Shown in pieces: positions 37,585 to 49,142 of a stretch of 64,000 nt of DNA. The stretch is from contig NC_034411.1 in assembly GCF_002078875.1 (NCBI RefSeq), positions 36,496,115 to 36,560,114 on the forward strand, in the 5' to 3' direction. The position numbers and the translations under genes were made by a program. Below the pieces are notes generated by a model. The model did not search any database. It was not told where the DNA came from and saw only the letters and a program-made list of their open reading frames with translations. The stretch is from Numida meleagris. Taxonomy: Eukaryota > Chordata > Aves > Galliformes > Numididae. Within the stretch, counting starts at the first letter, position 1, and each line of letters starts with the position of its first letter.

Positions 37585-40500
37585 AAGTGAATGAATGAAG
37601 GTGATAAATTAAAAAAATGTTCACATACTCATACACATAAAATCCCTTTAGCACTTTGAAAGATGTCTTCAAAAGCACAGTTGTCTCTGATACAGACCAA
37701 GTCAAACACATATGTGATAGTACTCAGCTTACAGGTGTGAATAATCAAAGCTCTTTGTAGCAGTCACACAGCGTTTCCTCAAAACCATTCAGTAGCAGAA
37801 GCAGCAAACTCCCAGGAGAATTTGAACCTTCAATAGCATTAAAAAGTCCTCTAACTCTTAATTAAAATGCTTCCTAATGGAAGCATGGAACTCTACATCT
37901 GAACAACCTGCTACTGTGGAGCCTTCAAAAACTAAATGCCAGACACATGCAAATACAAATTCTGTGAGCCTGGGTCATTGCTGGTTCCCAGAGCTCTCAC
38001 GACACAAGCAAAACGCAGCCTCAGACTCTGCAGTCTCCAGGCACAGATAATGTGAAACAAAATATTTTCCTGTCCTTCCTTTAACTACAGAGATACAAGT
38101 TCAGTAAGATTTCACTATATGTCAAGCTACAATATCCCCATATTACTACAAAATATAAAGATCTTTTTCAGCTATATTTTAGCTGTCTGATAAGGGTACT
38201 AGACGTTCTCATCACCACTTTTTACGCGTGCCACTCATCATTTTGTATCTACATTTTTACACTTGGATTAAGGATTTTACATGTACGTGCAATGACTTAA
38301 AAATGTCTTTGGGGCAACACGTGTTAAAATTTCCTTTGAAAGTATGGTCTCTAGAGTTGGGGAAAATGTTTAGCAGAAGTATGTCAAAGCACTTATTAAA
38401 CATTTTAGAAAAAGAGGAAAAAAAGCATGAAAGGGATTCATAATTAAACTTTAATCCTTTTCCTCAAGTACTAATGTAAAATTAAGACATGTTCAGAATA
38501 GGGATTTGGATTTCCCTTATTTCATTAACTTCTGTGGTCATCTGACTAGGTCCTTTGTAATAAACCAATTATATCATCAAGCAGCAAGAATTCTGATGAG
38601 AAAGTCCACTGCTGATGATAAATGTTGAACAAAATATCCTATCAAAGGCAAATGTTTGTTTTCTTACAGAATCATTGCAGAGTCGATATATTATGGCATG
38701 AGAAAATAATGAGTAGCAAAATGTACTGGCATTACAGAAAATATTTAATGGAAAAAGGATGGTTTCGTTCTTTAATTTATAAATTCTGTTGTTCTTTTAA
38801 TTGAACTTGGTTTTGCCAGCAAGCCGTATGACGCTGTGATTTTAAACACTATAGTTCCTTTTCATATGCATTAAAAGGAACAACAATTTGTTACTTTAGT
38901 TCATGCACAATAATTACATGAACCATATTTTGGTGTTAAAGACATACTAAGTTTTCTGTTTTACTAATAAAAAGATTACAATGTTACTGCATAGTCCAAT
39001 TCAATCTACTTTGAAAGTATTCATTATCACCAACGCACACATATAATTAAAACATAATACCAAAACATGCTAACAAAATAATAACTGTTAATATTGCTCT
39101 GGGAAACACAGTATTAAATTAAACTTCTCTCTAGACAGAAAGATGGAAAATTTGGAGCAACACTGACAATTTATTAAAACAAGAACAACAACAAAATAAG
39201 GAGGTAAGAATTTTATAAACCGTAAAAGAATTTAAAAAAACATCACAGTAGCTTGAAACTAAAATTATCTTTCATCAAAAAAGTTGACATTCCAAATCCT
39301 ATTTTCATTGGAAAGGAAATGTGCATGCTTGCATGAAAATTCAGGCAAAAAGTTGCTCTGAAAATCTGACAATTTGTAAATGAAATGAAATCAGGATTTG
39401 GCTTTGAAATATTTTTCTGAATTTCTTTTTGACATTGAAATATTGTGGACGATTTTATGCAAAGCTATATAACATCCTAAAATGTCTTCTAAAACGAAAA
39501 CTATTTTCTTAAGGGAAAAAGTGACTTTTTTCACCGTTTGTTTATTGCTCAAAAGAAAAAACTGCGAGGATCTGAATTGGCTTTGTAGGAAGGAAACAGT
39601 GAAAAAGAAATAGAAAATTAACCACATAACAGAAACAACAATGGGCAACCTGTACTTATTTGTTTTTCAGAACTACTTTTAAAAACCCAGAAAATAAAAG
39701 CAAAAGCACAAGACTAACTTTTTGTGATTACAAAGATGACACTGACATCACATAAAACGATGATTAAAACATATAATTTGTAAAAATGAATGTTAATCCT
39801 TTAGCAAAATGTATAAAACTAATTAGAATTCCCAACATTCTCCACTCTGATTTTCACATACCTAGCTAGGAACAGAGAGTCTATCACTCTGCCTGTCTTA
39901 AATGTTGCAGTATAGGTGACTATCTTGACATGTGTTTGGCTTTTTCTATGGCTGTCACCCACTTGTTCTGCCTGCTGATTTAAACTTTATGGGCAATCTT
40001 ATTACAGGATTTAGAACAATCAGAATAACAACTCCTACCAGCTTAATGTAAGGTATACCAAATGTCATAACAGACAGCATTCAACACCTTGAGGATTGGT
40101 CCTGAATTCATACCTGCTGCATAAAAGTGCATATTTTGTACTTAATACATAATTCATGAAGGACTTAGGGCATAATGGGACAAGGTGAGTGACGAAGAAT
40201 AGCTCGTGCAAGATGGTTGTAAACATGTGAGTGATTTAGCAGGACAAGGGAGAAAGAAGGCACAAGGAAGACATTTGCCAAAGATGCTGAAAGAAACTCT
40301 TTGCTACTGTTGTGGGAAATTGTTCCCTATAAATTAGAAGATGGTGCCAGCAAACACGTCAATTTATTACATACTTAAATAATCATTGTGTTTTATATTT
40401 ATCTATACTTTTTGTGCATTGCATTTTTGAAACCTTAAGCTTGTTTTATCTTCCTACTGAAATTCACAAGAATGAGTGTGTCTTGGGACCACTAGGAATA

Positions 40501-40854
40501 TGAGCTTTGAATCTGTAGTACTACCAAAATACTCATAGAACGAGTAGTTCAAAGTGCATGATGACTGTGTTCAAACACCAAGCACCTCTCTTTGGAAGAA
40601 CTCTCATTTTTAATGATGACACAGAGTGAAGCGTCTATCAGTTTTAAAGTCAACTCAGGATTTCTTCTATATCTAACAACAGGTGACTATTTATTTATCA
40701 AAAATGTTTAGTTCACAAAGCAAATATTTACCAGCTTAAGTTTCAGCATCTTTAAATATGCAGCTAATATGAAGGTGAAATCATAAAGATGGTTCTATAA
40801 AGAGAACTACACTGATGTCTATTTTAGAAAGTATACAGAAATGAACAAGAACAT
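37585..40854 (-). other. Presumed CHRM3 intron
   Basis: AT-rich sequence upstream of the coding exon. No additional coding exon is expected or seen, since the coding region is complete. The untranslated 5' exons of CHRM3 are not recognisable by sequence alone and may lie outside the window. Confidence 0.6.
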
Positions 40855-41000
40855 GCCCCATCCCTGGAGGCATTCAACGTCAGGCTGGACAGGTCTCCGA
40901 GCACCCTGATGTAGCTGTAGGTGTCCAGTTCACTGCAGAGGAGTTGGACTAGATGATCTTTAAAGGTCCCTTCTAACTTAGATGATTTGATGATTCTAAC
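40855..41000 (+). mobile_element. CR1 LINE 3' fragment
   Basis: Sense CR1 remnant: CATCCCTGGAGGCATTCAA, CAGGCTGGACAGGTCT, GAGTTGGACTAGATGATCTTTAAAGGTCCC and a decayed GATGATTTGATGATTCT tail. 5'-truncated and antisense to CHRM3. Confidence 0.92.
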
Positions 41001-41069
41001 AGATTTCTAAAAACAGCATTATGCATGTTTCCAAGGACTATCTGTAGGCAAGTTTTTGAAGGCAAGGTG

Positions 41070-41104
41070 TAGTGTACTTCTATTGCATGAATAGAAGTAC
41101 ACTA
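41070..41104. repeat. Perfect inverted repeat, 15-bp arms
   Basis: Arms 41070-41084 (TAGTGTACTTCTATT) and 41090-41104 (AATAGAAGTACACTA) are exact reverse complements around a 5-nt GCATG spacer. The pairing does not extend outward. It sits about 70 bp right of a CR1 remnant. The stem is too short for a typical miRNA precursor. Confidence 0.95.
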
Positions 41105-43724
41105 GAGCATGTGAATCATTCACTGAGGCCTATTCCATCTGTACTGTTATGTGATATCTATGTGGTCATCTTTTTCTTTTGTTCTCAATCAAAAATTTCC
41201 ACACTTGTCAGACTGCTTTTCACAAACAGATCCACATAAACTTTTCTGAAACTATTTCTCCATGTTCTTGCCATCTAATAGAGAAGGTGTGAGACACAAC
41301 ATACTTCTTTCTTTGCTTCCTCAAGATTCTCTGTTTCTGGCTATGGAGCCAGTATAATTCAGGCCACCAAACATAATGTGTTTTATCTTTTCCTTATCCT
41401 ACTGCTTTAAAGAAGATGAAGAAGTCAAATTCACAGTGTCAAACAGACTCATCCCACCTATTCTAAAGAATGAAAGTCTGCAGAAAGCCATTTGCAGAAA
41501 GGCAGAAAGAGGTCTGAATGAGAAGCACGCTTTTGCTTTTCATTCACTCTCCCTCCAGCACCCTCATACCTGCTCAGAACACTTTGACCAAAGAAGTTAT
41601 CGACATGTAGAATTGCTAGAAAAATGGAGATCTCATATACTCAGGAATTTTAAATCAAAGTATATGTAAACCCAATGTGCAATAACATATTCTCCTTTGT
41701 AGGAGGCAATGAAGCACTATTTAAGTTCAGTTAGCTGCTTTCAATGCACAGGTGAAACAAAAACACAGTTCACTTGTGAACAATCACTTAAACAAAAATT
41801 GGCAACGTTCTTGCCAATTATTTATGGGTCAGTGTGGTTAGGCACAGTGGATAAGAAACAGAATCAATGTAAAGTATCCTTCTTGCAGTGTTTTACTTAG
41901 GAACCAGGAATCTTTCCTACAGCTGTCAGAGAGGATGAAGTCACAACCAAATAGTGTGGCAGAGAGCTGAAATATTATATTTGCCAAATATATGCCAGAA
42001 ATAATTAATTTTATAGAATGAAGACACTTTCACTGACACGAGGGGCAGAGAGCAGAGGATGAAGGCAATAAAGCATCCCCTCAACACACATACACAGGTA
42101 AAAACTCTACAAGGTATGTCCAACATAGTCAAATATTGATTGAGAAGTCTGAAAGGTAATTTCTGATGATGATAACATTGCATTGCTTTTTCATGAAAAA
42201 GGGCAAGCTGCTATCTTCTAATAGATGAGAAAGGACCTGGGAGAAGATGCTGACAAAGGAATAAAGGAAATGAAGCTTTCATTAAAGAATGAAGATAATA
42301 AAATGGTATCCCATAGAGCTGATGGTAGAAATAACAGTATTACTAAGAAACAGCAATAAAATAGTTGACAATTTAGTTGCAATTCACATTTTCAATATGT
42401 AATAAAATCAGAATCAAACCTAAGTGTTACATTTGGAAGTTCAAAACAGCTACAGTTTACAAATAACCTTGTAAAACTAATGTATAAATGCATTATCTAT
42501 CACTAAATCCATTAAAACATTCAGTGAATGCTTGAGTAGCCTTTAGCAGATGAGTAACTGAGGAAGAGGTGATATGGAGTGCCACCTACCCTAGAGATCT
42601 CAAATGCCAAATGCAATCCTGCATGCTGGAACTCAGCCTTCCAAGTTCCTCAGGTGTTAAAGGGACTCCTAGATTTTCACTTCATAAAATGAAAGTTGCT
42701 AGCACGACGGTGAATACAGTCATTTGTTATTCTGGCTCTTATCCAAGTTCCTGCAATCAAGCTCTTCAATTCAATAAAAAAATCTATTACCCATATGTTC
42801 ATCTGCATAGAAAAATCACTACCACCACCATCATAACGTTTTCTATTTTGGATCAGTGTCACCAGATTTTCTTCACTGTAGGAAGCCAGTACAAACTAAG
42901 CTATCCATCATTTTCCAAACCTACTACACATTTTCTACTACCTGCATAAGAAGCACTCCAAGGAAGCAGAGAGTGCTCTAAGTCTGCAGCTCCAACAAAA
43001 TGTGAGCTCGTTCTGCAATGCAGCCTGCCATACCTTCCCAGCAAGCCAAGATCAAAGACAAAAAGCTGGGGAGATAAGTGCAAGAGGATCTGCGAATACA
43101 TGGATAAGAACTTGCAAATCATTAGTATGATATACTGCATTACAATTTCAAGTCAGTGATTATCCAGGGAAACACCATGCAGTGAATTATAAAAAAAACA
43201 AGCCTTTAGAATGCTTGATACACTTATCTAATCTAGGAACAAGCATTGTTACAAAATCATAATATGCTAAAATAAAAAATACATGCACATTTTTAAGTTT
43301 TCCGGAAATTACTCCCAAGATGGCATATAATGAATATTTTTCAAACCTAACTTTTCTTTTTCAAAGCTCAATCAAGAACTTTAAAAATTAAAAAAAAAAG
43401 AAAATGTAAGGAAAAATGGAAGTAGTTACAATGCTGTTCACTCTTCTACATTTCTTATATCATTGAGTCACTGCAGCTAACATAGCACATAGTACAATAT
43501 TTCTTAAAAACATGTATGTGATAACAGGAGTCACAATGCAATTGCCAGTGAACTAGACATCAGATTTACAATAACTTACCTATAGTGATGATTAAATATA
43601 ATACACTCAATATAGATTTGCATCTTTGCAGAATGAAAATACAGAGCCATAGAAGCCTATCCCATCACCAAATATCCTGGCACATTTACAGCTGATACAA
43701 ACAAGTAACTGATATGCTCTTATA

Positions 43725-43880
43725 CTTTTATATATATGTACACATATGCACGTAAGACTATGCACATACAAATATGTCACATATTAAATAGGACAAAAGT
43801 ATGCAAGTGTATGTAACTGCAGATATGTGTTTATATATACATATACACGTATACATCTGCAGATATATACACAAATACTT
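43725..43880. repeat. TATACA/CATATA-rich low-complexity tract
   Basis: Imperfect alternating purine-pyrimidine sequence with many TATATA, CATATG, CACGTA and TGTATATA units. CTGCAGATAT occurs twice, at about 43817 and 43856. It looks like a decayed TA/CA microsatellite. Confidence 0.75.
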
Positions 43881-44189
43881 TTGTCACTTTTCCAAATGTT
43901 GTTATATGAAAAGACTAAATCTTTTGCTGATTAGCTGTCAAGTTGATATAAATAAAGCTGTCAAACATATCACACTAAGGTGATAGTTGCAAACACTTCA
44001 ACCCCAATCTCTACTGCTTTCCTTCTGCAACAATATTTTGCTTAATCTTACTAAAATTAGCTAGATTTAATAAGGAGCTGCTTTTGTGATTTGTGAATTA
44101 GATTTTACTTATTATTTGCTTATTATGTTGCTTCTGTTAGTGTGTGAAGCCTAGCAATGAGCAAGCTAGACTCATTCGCTATGAACAAA

Positions 44190-44325
44190 CTCATTCCCAG
44201 GGATGTGGTAGAATACCCACCACTGAAGGCTTTCAGGATGCAATTAGACAGAGTGCTAGACATGATGATCTTTTGAGGTCTTTTTCAACATGGGCTCTTT
44301 TGTGGTTTTAGGATATATTTCCTTT
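44190..44325 (+). mobile_element. CR1 LINE 3' fragment, decayed
   Basis: Sense-oriented remnant recognisable from AGGGATGTGGTAGAAT, AGGCTTTCAGGATGCAATTA, GACATGATGATCTTTTGAGG and TTTTCAACATGGGCTC. More diverged than the other copies, so probably older. 5'-truncated. Confidence 0.8.
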
Positions 44326-44389
44326 CCATGACTTTGGAGAGCATTTACAGGACCTAGTGTAAAGCACAAAATCACCTGGCCCACCAGTC

Positions 44390-44605
44390 AGCCTCTCACC
44401 CTAGGGAGAGGCTCATAGGGCACTGGAACAGGCTCTCCAGGGCAGTGGTGAGGGCCCCAAACTGCTGGAGTTCAAGAAGCATTTGGACAATGCTCTCAGA
44501 CAAAGTGTTTGAACTTTGAATGGTCCCGTGGAGCCAAGAGTTGGACTCTGTGTTCCTTATGGGTCCCTTCCAATTCTGGATAATGTACGGTTCCATGATC
44601 TCCCT
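44390..44605 (+). mobile_element. CR1 LINE 3' fragment
   Basis: Sense-oriented remnant: GGCACTGGAACAGGCTCTCC, AGGGCAGTGGTGAGGGCCCC, GTTCAAGAAGCATTTGGACA, GAGTTGGACTCTGTGTTCCT and GGTTCCATGATC at the end. It lies about 65 bp from the preceding fragment in the same orientation, but the 3' ends of the two differ, indicating two insertions of different CR1 subfamilies. Confidence 0.88.
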
Positions 44606-46464
44606 TCCTGCCCTACAGTCAGCAAATGGAGCATCCCTCAAGAGCAACTTCAGTACTCCAGCTGAGATGCAGAGGAGTGCCAGACTGGAAGCACCAGAAA
44701 CACTACCTAACATAGTCAAAGAATCTAAAAGCAGTATCTAAAGCAACATGAGAAGAGTCTTTTTTATTCCTTAATTTTCCAGTTAGTTTTTGGCAAACAT
44801 CCACCATGCTGTTCATGTTGACTGCAAGGCCTTTGTACATACTGCCCAGCTGTCCCTGCAGCATCCACTGCGGGCCTTAGATGCTTACACTGCATTTGCT
44901 TATACAATATTTGTTCTTCCAAACACCTTTCAGGGAGAAACTTGAAATATGAGCTCGGGGTGTAGTGTCTGCTTTACCAAGGTTAATAGCAGAAGATTTT
45001 CTCATGGAATTGCACTTCTCATTCTCAGGCACATGCACTTTGCAGTTATTATCTGAACAATTCCTGGAGAAGAAAGAGAAACCTTCAAAAGCCAGAGCTT
45101 AGATGTGCCTTAAACTTTTGAATTACTGAAAACAAAGACAAATTAGGTCTTGCTTAATTAAGACTACAGTAAATGTTGACTATCAGCCATAATGGTTCAA
45201 GTGTTGATGTGCCTTCATATGAAGAGAGGCAATTATTTAAATTCCAGGCATTCTCTCTCAGAGAGCCTTATTAAAATTACACCCCATCTGCCTCATTGGT
45301 ACTGGAGTAAACAAACATGCAGTCCAAAACCTAGTCAGAATTACAATCAAATATTGAGAGTTTAACTCACTGATTTAAGTGACGTGTATCGTAGGTGTCC
45401 GAGGACAGGAAGGCTTGGGTAAAGGGCTGGATACGACATTGAATTTAAACATGAAATTAGATTGAGATTACAGGAGAAAACCACCCATTCAAGTAGCTTG
45501 TTCATGCAGGAGAGGTGAATAATTTTTCCTTTGAGTAAAAACCTATCCATCTCAGAGACTTCATTTCCGTATTCTATTGTACATACATTTTTAACATAAT
45601 ATTTCTTAATATTTTATTACCTGCTGTTATGATGAATCCAAGACATGATCTAAAATTTCACACTGCAGTGTGTATATGTAGATACTTAGTTACCTCTTTG
45701 AAAAAAGCCATCCATAGACTCTCAATAAATTATAAATCTCCCAATAAAATATTTAAAAATCACATACTAAAATGCTGGTTACGTGAAGTAAAGTAATGGA
45801 AATTCTTACCATTAATGATATATTTCTTCTAGATAGTGTTAGATGCTACGAAAATATGAGCCAACATAGAGAGAGGAAAAAAATCAAGATTCAGGAGTGA
45901 ATTTCTCTTCTTTTCCTATACACTGTTCTTATCTAAAACAATTATATTTGAGCAAATCAGTATCAAAAAGTAAGAGTTCATCCAAATCATATGCTAGATA
46001 AAACAAATTTTACCACACATAATCCAACCCTACTTTTAGTAATCCTTGGATGCATTTAAAATCTATATTGAATGTGAACATTAGCCTTTAGGAATGTTTA
46101 CAGACAATAACAGACCTCATCAAAAGACCTATTTACCGTCTTTAAGAAAACTGCTTTAAAACAATGCAATCAGTTAATTCTGTTATAAAAAGAAATACAT
46201 TCTTTGCTTTTACTGTTTGCCCACTGACAGAATACACTGTCAGGAAAAACTGGAAAATAGTACAAACATTTTGATACTTGAGTATCAAAGAGGAGAGAGA
46301 GCCTGGACACTGAGCTTTAAAAAAGGCACCTGACACACTGTTCTCAATTTCATTTGCCTGCAAGAGGAAAATGAAATGACAAAATGCTGTCAAGCCTTTA
46401 AACTAGGAAATTGAAAATACTTTTTTTCTGGAAATTTTTTCTATGTATGGAAAATTAATAGTCC

Positions 46465-46484
46465 AAAATAAAATAAAATAAAAA
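46465..46484. repeat. AAAAT microsatellite
   Basis: About four AAAAT units seen directly (AAAATAAAATAAAATAAAA). Confidence 0.85.
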
Positions 46485-46595
46485 CTCAATCCACTGTTTT
46501 GATTTTCTCCCTTAAAAAAAGTGGTTTTTTTTTTTTTTCCCCCTTGGGAAGCCATTTCATTTTCAGTCAAATTCAAGATGATCTCCAGGGTTTCT

Positions 46596-46617
46596 ATTTA
46601 TTTATTTATTTATTTTT
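46596..46617. repeat. ATTT microsatellite
   Basis: Five to six ATTT units in tandem, close to the AAAAT repeat at 46465 and to a T-run near 46518-46540. Confidence 0.85.
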
Positions 46618-47787
46618 GACAAATGAGGCTGCAAGTAGATGAACTGTGCTTTGTTATTTATCTAGAGAGAATTATAATAAAAAAATGTGTTTACAGAAAG
46701 GTCTTGCAAAGACCTATTTGGACCCCAGCCCAAATGTCAGTGTTTACCAGCCATTAGGTTCTCTTACATGAGAGATCTCTGATGTACATCATTTAAGTGT
46801 GCTAACTAACAGAAGGTTGAAGTTATCTTGCATGAGGTAGAATCCTGTAAGCTTCTGAACAGTACTTTTGCTGAATACTAATTTTATAATGTAACTGTGC
46901 CAATGGTCCCAGGTGTTAAAAATGCAAACCACATCATATCATACAATTTTTGTCGATGACAGACAGTCTGGCAGTTTTAAATAAGATGCAATAAGGTGAA
47001 TTGAACAATGTTAGGAAACACTTTATTAAGGGAAACTTTTTGTTATTCCCATAATGATTGAAATATTTTTGCTGTCTACCACAACCAAAACAACAGTCCC
47101 ACATTGGACAGATGGTTTGCTTAAAAAGCTGGCCAAACCTAGAGGGAAAAAAAAGTGCAAAGACATATCAATTACTTAATGAATTCTATACAGATATTTG
47201 CATGTTGGAACTACTTAGAGTGAAAAGAAAATTTTTGTACAGAAACTTTGTGTCAGAATGTTATGTTTTTAATCAAAATTTATTATTTGTTCTCACTCAA
47301 TTATAGTAATGTTTAAAGTTTCAAAACATTTTAGTTTGGTTTCAAGTGGAAGTTCATGTAGTTGGACAGAAAATAGACACTGTGGGTACATTTATTTATT
47401 TAATTGGATTACTGAATGGAAATTCCTAATTTAGGAGATTTAGGAATATCCTTTCATACTGATAATTTGATCAAAGTAGGAAAGTATATGAAATCTGCTA
47501 GTAATTGATTAACGAATCAATCTATTGCTGAGGGGAGGAAAAGTGCTGTGTATGCCCTCTTTGTAAGTTACATTTCTTTAATATAATTGTAAGAAAATGC
47601 AATGGTATATTTGAAATGGAATATTTTTACCTTAATGAAACAGCCTGGGACTGAATCAGACAAAATGGCAAAATGCTTTGTTTCAGTGCTTTGCTGTAAA
47701 TATTTGCATTAATACTGAAACTGTTTAATTATTCACTGTTACTTCTTAAGTAAATCTTTCCATCTGTTTGAAAGTGTGGTTTAATAC

Positions 47788-47801
47788 CCACTAGGTGGCG
47801 C
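47788..47801 (+). promoter_or_regulatory. Candidate CTCF site, forward orientation
   Basis: CCACTAGGTGGCGC matches all 14 positions of the CTCF core CCASYAGRKGGCRC. It includes two CpG-relevant bases in otherwise CpG-poor surroundings. In vertebrates such perfect cores are often occupied and act as loop anchors. It lies in the presumed CHRM3 intron, about 10 kb upstream of the coding exon. Confidence 0.6.
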
Positions 47802-48789
47802 AACAGTTATTCAAGAGCAGAATCTTAATTGGTCTCTCTTAAAGCGGATATGCCTTATACGTGGAAATTATAACCAAATTCTATTTATTAACTGATAGGG
47901 TCAGCACCTAAAATGCATACAATCCAAGTGTTTGTCTGAACCAAATTAGTAGCCAAATTACCAGCAACTATGTTTTCTGTCATAGTTTGTCACTTTTTCT
48001 TCCTTTCTTTTATTGTCTTCCTAAAATAGACATATCTGAAATTCTCAGTGGAATTCTGTAACTTAATCAAAATGGCTCACTCCAAACCCCAACCCCTTAC
48101 ACGGGTGCTGTGAGGAATTGTTAGTCTCTGGGAAAGCAACAACAGCAGGCATAGTGGATTTCAGTGAATGTCAGCAATGATTCTTTATTCATAAACAGAC
48201 AAGCAATATAATAATGCTATCAATGCTATAATCTTTTTTTACCATTTGTGTGCAGTTTTCTTGGTGGTTTGCTTTTCTTTCCAGCTGCTAAGCAAGGGAA
48301 ATGGAGGCAGGCCCAATGAAAATAGTCCTGACTGAGAGGAGGTGCTAATGAAAAATGTATTCTGACTTATTCTACATAAATGTCCTTTGCTAACCCTTGT
48401 GGCAAAGTCCTCTTCCAAAAATATTTCATTATCTTGCTATATATTTTTTGCTTTAATATCTCCCTTTTCTTCCTATACTGAGAGCTTAAAGTTTCTGATT
48501 TACAGCCTTACAAAAACAGTTATAGTGTAAGGAACACATATGCAAAAACTGTGGTTTTATTCAGCTAGCAGAATGGACTTATTGCATCAATTAATCACAG
48601 TTGCACAGTGGAGTTCAGATTTCTTTAGGACCCTCTTGCCTTATTTTTGTAAGGATGTACAAGGCTGAGGAGGGAAAAGGAAGGACTTATAATTAATGTA
48701 AGTTAAACGTGGAACTCAAGTTCATACCTAATTCTGGCACAGAGTTTCTACACACTACAGGAGATGTGTTTTACACTTGCTACCAAGGC

Positions 48790-49142
48790 AGCTTTCCAGT
48801 CTTCCCCCAGCTTGTAGTGTTGCAAGGGATTGTTGTGACCCAAGTCCTGGCACTTACGTTGTTGAACCTCATACAACTGGCCTCAGCCCCATGGTCCATC
48901 CTATCCAGATCCCTCTGCAGAGCCTTCCTACCTTCAAGGAGATGAACATCCACGTAACTTGGTAATGTAATCAAACTTACTGAGGGTGCACTCCCCCCAA
49001 CCAGATCACTGATAATGATATTAAAGAGAACTGGTCCCCATACTGGGCCCTGGGGAACACCACTTGTGACTGGCCTCAAACTGAATTTAGTTCCATTCAT
49101 CACAGCTCTTTGGGCCCAGATACTCAGCCTGTCATTTTAGCA
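48790..49142 (-). mobile_element. CR1 LINE ORF2 fragment
   Basis: Antisense internal fragment of the reverse-transcriptase region. The minus-strand frame at 48780-49103 shows VTSGVPQGPVWGPVLFNI, GRKALQRDLDRMD and CMRFNNV in order, matching the layout of the CR1 palm region, with the catalytic box section degraded (SLITLPSYVD). Both the 3' UTR and the 5' half are missing. Confidence 0.9.

Larger units (their letters stand above)
41001..44189. other. Presumed CHRM3 intron, no other gene recognised
   Basis: AT-rich non-coding DNA. It holds the separately listed hairpin at 41070-41104 and a purine/pyrimidine alternating TATACA-rich tract at about 43730-43880. A 126-codon frame at 42569-42949 has no domain and is probably chance. 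Confidence 0.6.
44606..48789. other. Presumed CHRM3 intron, no other gene recognised
   Basis: AT-rich sequence with short chance frames. It contains two simple repeats near 46.5 kb and the CTCF motif at 47788, listed separately. Confidence 0.6.

Noticed and set aside
37533..37586. 18-residue N-terminal extension of the CHRM3 frame
   Set aside because: It crosses a strong splice acceptor (AG at 37553-37552), so most of it is intron. The M3 N-terminus aligns with the ATG at 37532.
41070..41104. The hairpin as a miRNA precursor or bacterial-type terminator
   Set aside because: The stem is only 15 bp and does not extend outward, too short for Drosha processing. Intrinsic terminators do not apply in a vertebrate genome.
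42569..42949. 126-codon plus-strand frame as a gene
   Set aside because: No domain, no splice or promoter signals, and low-complexity stretches of Thr/Ile codons. Most likely chance.
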